This document shows, in pieces, positions 8,741 to 17,677 of a stretch of 56,476 nt of DNA (the first letter of the stretch is position 1; each line of letters begins with the position of its first letter). Under the pieces are notes generated by a model. That model was given only the letters and a program-made list of their open reading frames with translations, was not told the DNA's origin and made no database searches. The position numbers and the translations under genes are program-made. The DNA is from Stenotrophomonas sp. PS02298 (GTDB lineage: Bacteria; Pseudomonadota; Gammaproteobacteria; Xanthomonadales; Xanthomonadaceae), in the NCBI RefSeq assembly GCF_029959445.1, contig NZ_JASCOR010000008.1, positions 1 through 56,476 of the forward strand. The letters are read 5' to 3'.

Positions 8741-9298
8741 TCAGCGGCCCCCAGCCGGTTCAGCCATGACACGGCGACACGCCGAGAGGCCGCGAACTAC
8801 ATGCTTCTTCACCATATGCGGTGATACGCCCATGCGTTCGGCAATCTGCTTGTAGCTCAGCCCATCGCGTTATTGCATGACCAGAACCGCCCGGGTGTGT
8901 TCGGGCAGCGTCGCAAGCATGGTCTGCAGACGCTGGCTACGTTGTTCGCGTTCGGCGGCGTCTTCCACGCATTCCCCGCTGGCAAGGCTTTGGGCCGCGC
9001 CCGTGATCTCTTCGATGGACAGCGTCGACCAGCGTCGTCGAGCGGCCTGCTCACGCGCGAGGTTCTGCGCGACGGTGAACAGATACGCTTCAGGATTGGC
9101 AATCAGCTCACCCTTCCGTTCGTGGGCATGCAACAGCCGCAGATAGGTTTCCTGTACCAGATCCTCTGCATCCTGCCTTGCACCACGCCGCACGAAGAAG
9201 CCACGCAGCAATGGCGCGTGGTCTTCGAACATGCGCGCCAAGCGCCGTCTTGCCTGCTCGGCCACCTGCCTCGCCCTTACCCCTGAAGTGCGCCGCAA
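8741..9298 (-). pseudogene. ECF (FecI-like) sigma factor interrupted by in-frame stop
   Basis: The reading frame encodes an ECF sigma-70 factor. Region 2 has AEDLVQETYLRLL; region 4 begins at LPEHTRAVLVM. The frame then meets TAA at 8870-8872 and resumes in the same frame with RDGLSYKQIAERMGVS and MVKKHVVRGLSACR, ending at TGA 8741-8743. The continuation is unmistakably the helix-turn-helix of region 4.2, so a single nonsense codon (compatible with CAA to TAA) cuts off the -35 recognition helix. The truncated product would be about 142 residues and is probably inactive unless the stop is read through or is a sequence error. The start is uncertain: TTG at 9298 or ATG at 9232. Confidence 0.85.
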
Positions 9299-9642
9299 GG
9301 TAGGCGTCGCATGTTACGAGCGCATGACTGTCGCCTGCCCGCCGGCCTCAAACACCGACATCCAGGTCAATTCGCACTATCCCAACTGCGCTCGACCTCC
9401 GCGATCGGCCTGGAGCAGCCAATACGGGGGATCGCGGCCTGGACGAATCAACGAGTGTTCGTTGTCGCTCGACCCGCGCTCCCCTGCTCCGTCAGCTGTA
9501 GCGCGGCTTCGTCGCCTTCAGGTGCCCTTCGTCGCAATATGTTTGCAGGCCGGACGGCGGTTGCAACAAGGTGGGCCCGGGGAAGCGGACCGGCAAGCAG
9601 ACATGCCCTCCGGGGCGCGGACATATTTCCTGGGGCTGACAC
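9299..9642. other. intergenic region upstream of the sigma factor gene
   Basis: This region lies between the minus-strand sigma gene and the plus-strand DUF2306-like gene and presumably carries both promoters. Open frames in it have no recognisable domain. I see no RNA gene or repeat. Confidence 0.4.
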
Positions 9643-10314
9643 ATGCACTTTGCAAACATTGCGGTTCACATCGCGACCGGCTCCATCGCGCTCGCGTTGG
9701 GCTTCCTGATCCTGCTCAGGGAAAAAGGAACGGCCGGTCACCGGCGGCTTGGACGCGCGTTCTTCTGGATGACGTTGGTGGTCTGCTCAACGGCCGCCAT
9801 CGGAACGATCTTCTTCCGGTTCCTGCCCGCATTCGCGGTGCTGAGCCTGCTGGTCCCGTATCAGCTGTTTGGCGGCTGGCGCGCGGTACGCACGCAGGGA
9901 AGCGGGCCAATGATGATTGACGCGGGGGTGTTGCTGGTCGCATTGACGCTTGCCTTGCCTTTGACGCTGGAAGTGTTGTGGCATGGCCGTCGGTTGGTGG
10001 CCGTTGACTATTCGGCGGTAGGGGCGCTTTGGTTGATACTGGCCTACGACGCTATCAAATGGACGTTTCCCCGAAACTGGTACCGCTCGATCTGGCGGTA
10101 CGAGCACAGCTACAAAATGACGGCTTCGGTATTTGCCATGCTCTCGGCATTGATCGGGAATGTCGTTCGGATCGGTCAGCCTTGGTCCCAGTTGGCTCCT
10201 TCAATGATCGGCCTGATGGTCATTGCCTGGTCTTTCTTCCGACTCGGGCAACGGCAGGTGCCTGCCGGGGAATCGAACCGCACAGCGTTCGACCGAACGG
10301 ATCCCTCAGTCTGA
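9643..10314 (+). CDS. DUF2306-like integral membrane protein
   Basis: A 223-residue inner-membrane protein. It starts with MHFANIAVHI, followed by a first membrane helix (about 8-25), an EKGTAGHRRLGR loop and further hydrophobic segments at about 40-58, 62-75, 90-110, 120-135 and 180-200. The conserved HI-TG-IAL and KG-GHRRLGR pattern is typical of DUF2306-type membrane proteins. The hydrophilic C-terminus is short. Function unknown. It is a single gene flanked by minus-strand operons. Confidence 0.7.
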   Translation: MHFANIAVHIATGSIALALGFLILLREKGTAGHRRLGRAFFWMTLVVCSTAAIGTIFFRFLPAFAVLSLLVPYQLFGGWRAVRTQGSGPMMIDAGVLLVALTLALPLTLEVLWHGRRLVAVDYSAVGALWLILAYDAIKWTFPRNWYRSIWRYEHSYKMTASVFAMLSALIGNVVRIGQPWSQLAPSMIGLMVIAWSFFRLGQRQVPAGESNRTAFDRTDPSV

Positions 10315-10491
10315 GGTCCCCAAGTCAATGCCCAACGACAACATTGCTCGACACGCGGCAGCGGCAGGCACACAGGACGGCTGCTCCGTTGATCAATCCC
10401 TATTCGTTCTAACCAGGAGAACCGGGGCCGATAGGGCTTATGGAAGCTGGCATAGCGGCCCAGCGCGCTTCCGGGAGACCAGTGAGCGAAA

Positions 10492-12537
10492 TCACAGCTT
10501 CATGGTCACGCCAACGTAGATGGCGCGTCCTGCCGCAGGTGAGAACATGGGCTGTGCCTGTGCCCAGAAGAAACTGTCGTACCAGGCATATGCGTACTCG
10601 CGGCCAGTCGCGTTCTTGATCTGCATATCCATGCTCAATCTGGGGTTGATCTGGTACTTCGCACTCAGATCCAGCACAGCTAGATCGCCATACTTGCCCG
10701 TTACGTTGCGTTCTTCCAGGTAGTAATCGCCTTGTGCCCTGCCCTGCAGGCCGAACTGCAGTGCCGTCGTAGCCTGGTAGTCCACGCCGATGGTGCTGAT
10801 ATGGCGGGGGACTGCGGCAACCTCACGCCCCTTCAGCGAGAATTCGACGTCGCGACCATCGCGTACGATCTTGGCTTCCTGATACGCATGCGATGCCCAT
10901 AGCGTCCAGTTGTCGCCCAGTTGCGCGCTTGCCTGCAGATCCACACCACGTCGGCGTGTCTTGCCAAGGGTCACCGTGGTGCCGGTTGCTGGCATGTTGG
11001 ACGTCTCATTCTCGGCATCCTGTTGCCACAGCGCCAGCCGCGCCTGGCTTCCTGCCAATGGGCTGAACTTCAGGCCAAGCTCCATGCCGGTGTTGGTCGA
11101 CGGCCGCATGGTGGCCTGCCCCGGTGTCAGGTAGGCCGGAGCGGTGGAGCCGGTCAGTACCTGGAACGTGCGGCCCCAGTTGGCATACACATTTGCCTGC
11201 GCGCCAAGTTCGTACACCAGGCTGAGCTTCGGCTGTCCGATGGTTCCGTAGCGCTGCAGTTTGCCGGTCACGCCGCCCGGCAAGCGGGTATTGCCATCAA
11301 ACCGATCGACCCGGTAGGCCGGCACGATCTTCAACGCGTCGGTCGGCTGGTAAATCGCCTGCACGTAGGCGCCCCAGTTGTCGAAGGTGTGACGGTCGTC
11401 GTTCTGTACTCGCGCGGGCGCTGCATTGAAATCAGTCGGCTCGTTGTAGTCGAACCGCTGCCGGATGTAACCGTTGTCCTGGTGCTCGTAGTTCACGCCG
11501 CCTTCGACAGTCAAGTTGTCCTTGGCCTGCCAGGTCAGCGTGGTCAGCATGCCGGTCTGCTTCTCGTCCCATACGCGGCGTTGCCGCGGTGCATTGCCCG
11601 TCGGCAGGTCACTGAAGGTCACCTTGCGATCGTCTTCGTAGCGGTTGTAGTACAGCTTGCTGCTCAGGAACAGATCCGGTGCAAGCGCCAGGTCTGCATG
11701 CAGTCCGATCTGGCGCATGTCGCGTTCGTCGAAGTCATTGGCATTCCGTCGCTGCGAACCTCGCCGGTCAGCCCTGAGCTCAGCTTCAGTCATGAAGCCC
11801 GGTTCTTCGGCTTCGTGGTGATAGGTGCGCGCGGTCAGGCCGATGCGCATACCGTCATCGAGGCTGCCAAAGAACCACTTGCCGCCGACTGCGTACTTCC
11901 TCGAACTGTCATGGTCGCGATAACCGTCGGAGGCTTGTGTGCCGAAAAAGTAGTTCTGCGCGAAGTCGTTGTTTTCATGGCCTACTGCAAACTGCGCATC
12001 GCGGGTGTTGTAGCTGCCGTAAGACAGCCGGGCATCATTGTAATTGCCACCCTGACGGGTTCCGAAGTTCACGTTTCCGCCGATATTGTGCAGTCCATAG
12101 CGCGGATCGTTGGTCCCACGGACTACCTCCACATAGCTGATCTCGAGCGGGAACAGCATGTCGATGAAGCGCTGGTTGCCACTGTTGACGTTGCTGGGAA
12201 CGCCATCAATCAGCGTCTTGATTGCATTGAGATAGCCCTCACCGTTGAAGCCGCGGAAGCTCACCTTGCCTGACTCGGCGCCCTGGCGGGTTTCAGTCAG
12301 CTGGATGCCGGGCATCTGTCCCAGCAACTCCCAGCTGTGCTGGACCTGCTTGTCTTCTATCTGGTCTGCACCAAGAACATCTACCGAGGTGAGTACCTGA
12401 TGTGCGGTCAGCTGCCCTTCGCTGTGCCTGTGGACATCGACCTTGCCCAGCGTCAGTGCGGAATCGGAGGACTGTGCATACACAGCGGGGGCGATCAGCG
12501 CAGCGGAGATCGTGGCGGAAACAATACGGATTTTCAT
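10492..12537 (-). CDS. TonB-dependent receptor (ABC-linked)
   Basis: A 681-residue outer-membrane receptor with a signal peptide ending at VYAQ, a plug domain (VLGADQIED, WELLGQMPGIQLTE, FRGFNGEGY, EVVRGTNDPRYG, GGNVNF) and a beta-barrel ending in GVTMKL. No STN domain is present. The mature N-terminus contains HRHSEGQLTAH and the barrel contains YHHEAEE, short His/Glu clusters that would suit metal or metal-chelate handling but do not prove it. It is the last gene of a minus-strand unit with an ABC ATPase and two permeases, 46 bases behind the second permease. Start chosen at 12537 for the signal peptide. Confidence 0.9.
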   Translation of the reverse strand: MKIRIVSATISAALIAPAVYAQSSDSALTLGKVDVHRHSEGQLTAHQVLTSVDVLGADQIEDKQVQHSWELLGQMPGIQLTETRQGAESGKVSFRGFNGEGYLNAIKTLIDGVPSNVNSGNQRFIDMLFPLEISYVEVVRGTNDPRYGLHNIGGNVNFGTRQGGNYNDARLSYGSYNTRDAQFAVGHENNDFAQNYFFGTQASDGYRDHDSSRKYAVGGKWFFGSLDDGMRIGLTARTYHHEAEEPGFMTEAELRADRRGSQRRNANDFDERDMRQIGLHADLALAPDLFLSSKLYYNRYEDDRKVTFSDLPTGNAPRQRRVWDEKQTGMLTTLTWQAKDNLTVEGGVNYEHQDNGYIRQRFDYNEPTDFNAAPARVQNDDRHTFDNWGAYVQAIYQPTDALKIVPAYRVDRFDGNTRLPGGVTGKLQRYGTIGQPKLSLVYELGAQANVYANWGRTFQVLTGSTAPAYLTPGQATMRPSTNTGMELGLKFSPLAGSQARLALWQQDAENETSNMPATGTTVTLGKTRRRGVDLQASAQLGDNWTLWASHAYQEAKIVRDGRDVEFSLKGREVAAVPRHISTIGVDYQATTALQFGLQGRAQGDYYLEERNVTGKYGDLAVLDLSAKYQINPRLSMDMQIKNATGREYAYAWYDSFFWAQAQPMFSPAAGRAIYVGVTMKL

Positions 12538-12583
12538 GAGCGGATGGCTTGAGTGGGAATGTCGACAGCGGTGTACAACGGGG

Positions 12584-13840
12584 TTAGCGAGCGGGTTCGA
12601 ACTGAGGAGCCTGGTCGTAGTCAGCCTGGTGGAATTCCTTGTCCGTGAACAGGAAGCCGTAGAAGTAGCGACGCAGCTGTGCATGGAAATCGCGTATGCG
12701 GTCCTGGTAGGCCAGATGTGCCTGCATGTCCGTCTCCGCCATGCGGGTCAGCGCCACCTGCAGGCCGACGGGCGGAAGCGCCCAGCCCAATGTGGAGGCT
12801 GCCGCCGAACGCCGCTCTATGCCGTCGCGGTACTGTGCAGCCAGCGGCGCGACATGGTCATCGCCGTTCTGATGGAACGCCAGGTACCACTTGTAGTGAA
12901 ACTCCGTGCCAAGGGGCGCAGACCCGCTCCATTCCGGATAGCGTGAATAGAAGCTGCGCATCGTCTGTTCACGGGGAATGTCCCAGGCATGGTTCACTGC
13001 CTCGCGTTGCGCGCGCGCGATCGAGGCGCCCTGCTCCACCGGTATGCCGCGTTCAATGGCGACATTGGCCACGGTCGGCGCGATCAGGGCGATCACCACC
13101 CACGCCGACGCAAGCGAGGCGGCATTGACGCCTGAGTTCCAACCGCGCCAGGCCACCAACAAGCACAGCCCGGTCCAGAACAATAGATAGGCAACGACCA
13201 AAGCCAGCACCGCGGTGATCTGCAGCAACGACACCGACTGGCTGACGGCAGCCAGTGTGAATGGAACTGCGATGCACAACCAAAGCACTGCCAGTCGCAC
13301 CAGCGTCCGGCGCAGGTACAGGCCACCCATGCGCATGGGCAGGCTGCGCAGGACACGTTCGCGGCCGGACTCCATCTCCGACGAACGCAGGTCATGCATC
13401 AATGCGATGACGAACAGCGGAACCAGGAAGGTCAGCAGGAACGCGAAGTCGAAGCGGCCGGCCAGCGCCAGTTCCGGGTTGAACGCATCACCGTCGTGAA
13501 TCTGCGTTTCCAGCCCAAGCGCCCGCACGCGCAACATGACGGGAGCGACATCACGCATGCCAACAGCCGCGAAAGCCAACGGCGCTGGTGGGTTCCAGGT
13601 TGGATGGAAGCTGTAGTACGCCGCTCGCCCAGCATCGGTCGACTCACCGTGTGCTGCGGAGACCGCTGCGGCGTCTTCCGCATGCAACACCGCAATGCGC
13701 GCGATAGCTGCGCGCTGACTGTCGATGCGTTGTATTCCTGACACCAGGCTGGCAACACATAGCAATGCAAGCAGTAGCAACGACGCCACCGCAATCCTGG
13801 ACCGGAGCAGAAGACGGATTTCATGGAGCCAAAGATTCAT
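12584..13840 (-). CDS. ABC transporter permease (DUF3526-type), second subunit
   Basis: A 418-residue ABC-2 type permease. It has an N-terminal membrane helix (about 18-36), a large extracytoplasmic loop of about 100 residues, then a helix block at about 130-150, 200-260 and 270-290, and a hydrophilic C-terminal part. This plan (first helix, large loop, remaining helices) fits DUF3526 permeases. The ATG at 13840 overlaps the stop of the preceding permease gene (ATGA), showing translational coupling. The substrate is unknown. Confidence 0.82.
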   Translation of the reverse strand: MNLWLHEIRLLLRSRIAVASLLLLALLCVASLVSGIQRIDSQRAAIARIAVLHAEDAAAVSAAHGESTDAGRAAYYSFHPTWNPPAPLAFAAVGMRDVAPVMLRVRALGLETQIHDGDAFNPELALAGRFDFAFLLTFLVPLFVIALMHDLRSSEMESGRERVLRSLPMRMGGLYLRRTLVRLAVLWLCIAVPFTLAAVSQSVSLLQITAVLALVVAYLLFWTGLCLLVAWRGWNSGVNAASLASAWVVIALIAPTVANVAIERGIPVEQGASIARAQREAVNHAWDIPREQTMRSFYSRYPEWSGSAPLGTEFHYKWYLAFHQNGDDHVAPLAAQYRDGIERRSAAASTLGWALPPVGLQVALTRMAETDMQAHLAYQDRIRDFHAQLRRYFYGFLFTDKEFHQADYDQAPQFEPAR

Positions 13841-15276
13841 CGTGCAACCCCCAGTCGGCGAGACGCCACGCCAAGCAGCATTGCGGCAGCCAGTGTCCAA
13901 CCCACCAGGGTCAGCAACGGCACCAACAGTCCACGCAGTACGGCATCCCTTTCCGCTGGCCTGAACGTGAATTGAGGAATCCGATGCCATTGCGCCCGAT
14001 CAACGCGCTTGCGTTGGTCAGCACCTGCGTCGCTGGCGGTATCGTCGGCATAGGACACCTCGTCCACCTGCATCTGATTCAGTTGCTGCACGATCCGGTA
14101 GCGATGTCGCTCTGCCTGGTCCAGGAAGCCAAGGTGCGCCTGCAGGTCAGTGGCAGCCGCCGCCATCGACAGCTGCCTGATCGCCAGCACTGGGCTGAGC
14201 ACGGAAAACCCAGCCACCAGCCGATTCTGCTGGTTCTGGATGCTGGCGCTGTCCTGCGCGTAGCGGTTGAACAACGTCGAGGTCAGTCGCTCACCTTCCA
14301 CTGCGAGCAGTCCCTTGTAATTCACCGGTAGATCTTCGATGCGGCTGACGCCGTACTGGTCCAGCACCTGTTGCCGGAAGCTGGCGAAGTACGGATCGTT
14401 TGGGTCGTGGCTGTCGCCGAGTGCACGCAGATCACGTGCGATGCCGACCTCATTCTGCAGGCGATCAGGCAGCGGGAACCATGCGTACGCTAGGTCTGGA
14501 GCAACGCGAGGTACCAGCAACGCCATCAACGTCCAGCCGCCAACCAACGCGAGCAGCGCATCGCGCCGACGTGGCAGCAGCGCCGAGACGCTGGTAACAA
14601 TCAGGCACCACGCCGCGAGGTACAAGGCGTAGCCAAGCATCACGGCCAGCGCAACCGGCGCAGCCTCGGGAGCACCCAGGGCCAGCCATGCAAGTCCGGC
14701 GGATGCAGGCAGCAGGAAGATCCCGGCCACTGCCAGCAGCGCGGCCAGCTTGCCGCCGATGATGCTGCGCCGGCTCGCGCCCTGCAGCATCAACTGCCTC
14801 AGCGTACCGCGCTCGCGCTCCTGTGCCACCAGTCCATAACCCAGGAAGACCAGTACCAGCGGGGCCAGCACCTGCAGGACAAAGGCCGGTGTCAGCTGAC
14901 CAAAGCGGGTCAGGATCGAGCTTTGCATGACGTCGCCGAAATTGGCGGTGTTCTGGCGGTGCCCTTCCAGGAACATGCTGCTGCCGGTAAACGGATCAAC
15001 ACCAGGATCAAACGCAGCCAACGGCGCTGGCAAGCGGTAGACGAAGTGGCCGTAGTGCACCACACGGTGCGGATGACGATCGGGCTGGGCCTCGAAATCT
15101 GCTTGTGCGGCGGCTTGCTGCCGCGCGCGATGCTCGGCAGCAGCCTGCATGTGGTGGAGCGACACCACAGTGGCTGTTACCGTCAACATCACCATCAGGA
15201 GGATGCCGGTCAGCGCGGTACGCTGGCGTACCAGCGCTCGCAGTTCGTTGCGGAACACCGAAGCGAGCACCGTCAT
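13837..15276 (-). CDS. ABC transporter permease (DUF3526-type), first subunit
   Basis: A 479-residue ABC-2 type permease. The N-terminus FRNELRALVRQRTAL leads into a membrane helix, then a large loop, an LVAQERERGTLRQLMLQGAS cytoplasmic coupling motif near residues 170-190, several helices, and a second loop before the C-terminal helix. It resembles the next permease in plan, so the two probably form a heterodimeric channel driven by the upstream ATPase. Both ends overlap neighbours by ATGA. Confidence 0.85.
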   Translation of the reverse strand: MTVLASVFRNELRALVRQRTALTGILLMVMLTVTATVVSLHHMQAAAEHRARQQAAAQADFEAQPDRHPHRVVHYGHFVYRLPAPLAAFDPGVDPFTGSSMFLEGHRQNTANFGDVMQSSILTRFGQLTPAFVLQVLAPLVLVFLGYGLVAQERERGTLRQLMLQGASRRSIIGGKLAALLAVAGIFLLPASAGLAWLALGAPEAAPVALAVMLGYALYLAAWCLIVTSVSALLPRRRDALLALVGGWTLMALLVPRVAPDLAYAWFPLPDRLQNEVGIARDLRALGDSHDPNDPYFASFRQQVLDQYGVSRIEDLPVNYKGLLAVEGERLTSTLFNRYAQDSASIQNQQNRLVAGFSVLSPVLAIRQLSMAAAATDLQAHLGFLDQAERHRYRIVQQLNQMQVDEVSYADDTASDAGADQRKRVDRAQWHRIPQFTFRPAERDAVLRGLLVPLLTLVGWTLAAAMLLGVASRRLGVAR

Positions 15277-15995
15277 GCGCGAGCTTCCCGGCCAGCGAAG
15301 TGCGCGTGCAGCGCATTGAGGTCGACGTCAGTGCGATCTACCTCGTGCACGATGCGCCCCTGGTCGAGCACACCGATCCGGTCGGCGATGTCTGCGGCAC
15401 CCAGCAGGTCATGGGTGACCATCAGCACCGCGGTGCCACGTGCGCGGACCGGCTCGAGCAAGGCATGGAATTCGGCGCTTGCGCCCGGGTCAAGCCCGGA
15501 CGTGGGTTCGTCAAGCAGCAGTAATGGAACCTCGCGCATCAGCGCGATCGCGATCGCAACCTTCTGTCGCATGCCCTTGGAGAAACCAGACAGACGCTGA
15601 TGCCACGCAGATTGCTGCAGGCCTGCTGCGCGCAATGCATCTGCAATGGCAGCGGCGCCGTGTCGCCGACCGCTCAAGGAAAGCAGGTAGTCGGCATTCT
15701 CTACCGCAGTCAGGTGCTCATAGAGCGCAACGTTCTCCGGCAGATATGCCAACTGGGCCCGGGCTTGTTCCGGCGCGGACCATGGAACAAGTCCAGCCAC
15801 GCTCACGGTACCCGCGTTTGGCCGGGTGAACCCCAGCAACACCGACAGCGTGGTCGACTTGCCTGCCCCATTGCCGCCGAGCAACGCGTAGATGGTTCCA
15901 GGAAGGAGCTGCAGCGATAGCTGCGACAGCACCGTTTTGCCGGGATAGGTAACGGTGAGATCGTTGATTTCGACGATGGGAGCGCTGGAAGTCAC
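15273..15995 (-). CDS. ABC transporter ATP-binding protein
   Basis: A 240-residue ATPase with Walker A GGNGAGKST (about 40-48), the Q-loop region AYLPEN, the signature LSGFSKGMRQK (about 135-145), Walker B LLLLDEPTSGLDPG and the switch histidine in VTHD. It belongs to the CcmA/NatA-like class that pairs with ABC-2 permeases. Its stop overlaps the first permease start. A 17-base palindrome lies 36 bases upstream of its start and probably controls the whole four-gene unit. Confidence 0.95.
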   Translation of the reverse strand: MTSSAPIVEINDLTVTYPGKTVLSQLSLQLLPGTIYALLGGNGAGKSTTLSVLLGFTRPNAGTVSVAGLVPWSAPEQARAQLAYLPENVALYEHLTAVENADYLLSLSGRRHGAAAIADALRAAGLQQSAWHQRLSGFSKGMRQKVAIAIALMREVPLLLLDEPTSGLDPGASAEFHALLEPVRARGTAVLMVTHDLLGAADIADRIGVLDQGRIVHEVDRTDVDLNALHAHFAGREARA

Positions 15996-16030
15996 ATGGA
16001 GTCACACAGGCGAGGGGGTCGCAGACTAAC

Positions 16031-16047
16031 ATGTAATGATATTACAT
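16031..16047. promoter_or_regulatory. palindromic operator, Zur-like
   Basis: ATGTAAT-GAT-ATTACAT is a perfect 7+7 inverted repeat with a 3-base centre, in an AT-rich island of an otherwise GC-rich region. Its 15-base core TGTAATGATATTACA matches 12 of 15 positions of the proteobacterial Zur core TGTTATAATATAACA as I remember it. It lies just upstream of the ABC-transporter/TonB-receptor unit. Control by a Fur-family repressor, most likely Zur, is inference. Confidence 0.55.
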
Positions 16048-16718
16048 TGCATTCAACTGCCGACCAGCTGGCGAACCACGCGCTGTGTTGGCGGGATCCT
16101 TTCACTGCGACATTTCCGAACCGGCGCGCGGGTCTGTTGTGGTTAGCGCACATATCACCGGAGATCTACGGTCTGGGGAGGCCCAGCGAACCCCGCAGGT
16201 TACGTTTGACATGGCGGAGTGCCTTTCGAGGGCGAGGCCAAGCCTCGCTCCGGTGAGCGTTGAACTGACGTAGCGCTACGCGCGGATAGTGGCCCGAGCG
16301 AATCGCCGGTCTTCATGGGTCAACCTGCATTGATCGGCCTGAGTAACAGCAGCAGGCTCAAGCCCAGCACGAAGACAGCCATCTGGCTGGGTAACTTCGT
16401 GGGCCACCGGGGAAGCGAAAGGAGGCGCATTCCTGGCTCAACTGCGCGTCTCCGTGGCTTGGCTGAATGTTTCCGTGCGTGGCGGCTCGGTACCGTGCGC
16501 ACCTGAGTATCAACCAGTAGTTTTGAATGCCTCGTGGCTATTGCCAATCGAAGGCAGCCACACCCTCAACGAGTCCGCTGCCAACTTGAGTGTAGGCTTG
16601 CTGCACCCACTCCTCCTCGCCTTCACTGGCAGCACATTGAGAGCACCAGAGCTGGGTTCGCTGGACGCCTGGCCTCATCAGTATTCGTCTCATCGCAGAT
16701 TGCCCGCACACCTCCCAA
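16048..16718. other. about 670-base gene-poor region
   Basis: No gene is supported. A minus-strand frame at 16320-16430 encodes a 36-residue peptide with one hydrophobic helix (AVFVLGLSLLLLL), and a minus-strand frame at 16538-16732 contains a CSQC pair just downstream of the MetF-like gene; neither has a ribosome-binding site or a family match I recognise. The stretch may hold remnants of a deleted gene. Confidence 0.4.
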
Positions 16719-17555
16719 TCAGCTGCGAGCACGGTATTTCTCGACCCATTCCACGGATTGCGCGATGCCGCCGAACGGGAAAATGTGCAGGTTCACTTCC
16801 CCATGGGCTTCGCCCAACCCACTGGCCAGGCGATCAACAAACCGATCCGGCCCGGCCGTTCCAAACAGCTTGCCGATCGAGATGCCGTACTTGGACCAGA
16901 TCGATGCGCTGGCATTGACACCGCACATCGCCGCATAGCGCGCGAGCACCGCAACCCCTGCTGGGCCTGGCACCCCTACTCGAACTGGGTGAACGATGCC
17001 GCGCTCGCGCAGCGCTGCCAACCACGTCAACACGACGTCGGCATCAAATCCAAACTGGGTGACGATCAGCGGCGTCATGCCACGGTTCTCGATGCTGGTG
17101 CACTTTCGTTCAAGCACCTGCCAGCGCTGGCTTTCACTCATCACCGGGTGTCCTTCAGGATGCCCAGCCACGCCAACGAGGTGGATGCCAGAGCGTTCCA
17201 GCAGGCCCGCTTCAATCAACGACGTGCTATCCGCAAATGGTCCTTTGGGACTGGGCGAATCTCCAGCAATCACGAAGCAACGCGTGACACCGGCCTCTTC
17301 AACCGCACGACTGATGAACGACTCCAATTCAGCCAGTGAGACGATTCGCCGCGCGGGGACATGCAGCATGGGTTCAAAGCCCAGTTCGCGAACCGTCGCG
17401 GCAGCAGCCAACCGTACGGCATTGTCTTCACCCGCAAGGTAAGGAATGAAGATGGTAGCGCCGGGGGTTATCCGGGCAGCAGCTGCAGTCAGCGCTGGAA
17501 CGGCTTTGGTGCTGACTTCCAACGAGTAGCCAGCGGTGATGTTGTGCTTGGGCAT
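16719..17555 (-). CDS. methylenetetrahydrofolate reductase-like (MetF-family) protein
   Basis: A 278-residue flavin TIM-barrel protein of the MTHFR family. Segments align with E. coli MetF in order: the catalytic-Glu strand (SLEVST), the Asp of RGD as FVIAGD-SP, the HPEGHP strand, the TQFGFD substrate-binding segment and the closing LHIFPFGG. The start at 17555 removes 19 residues from the longest frame and begins with MPKHNITAGYSLEV. It lies downstream of a MetR-type regulator on the same strand and next to a folate-independent methionine synthase locus. It may make or consume a one-carbon folate; direction and substrate are not known. Confidence 0.78.
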   Translation of the reverse strand: MPKHNITAGYSLEVSTKAVPALTAAAARITPGATIFIPYLAGEDNAVRLAAAATVRELGFEPMLHVPARRIVSLAELESFISRAVEEAGVTRCFVIAGDSPSPKGPFADSTSLIEAGLLERSGIHLVGVAGHPEGHPVMSESQRWQVLERKCTSIENRGMTPLIVTQFGFDADVVLTWLAALRERGIVHPVRVGVPGPAGVAVLARYAAMCGVNASASIWSKYGISIGKLFGTAGPDRFVDRLASGLGEAHGEVNLHIFPFGGIAQSVEWVEKYRARS

Positions 17556-17677
17556 TGGGATATCGTGATGACTCAAGGTGCCTACGTGATGCGTTTCAAA
17601 TGAGCCTCCCACCCTGCCCTCTCAGACCGGACGCACGAGGCAAGCGCAATGGTTGCAACAACGTCAGTGGTTGCGAT

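Noticed and set aside
10921..12273. 450-codon plus-strand frame opposite the second TonB receptor
   Set aside because: The minus strand carries clear plug and barrel motifs; the opposite frame is a high-GC shadow.
16320..16430. 36-residue single-helix membrane peptide
   Set aside because: Purine-rich bases touch its ATG with no spacing, and no family is recognised.
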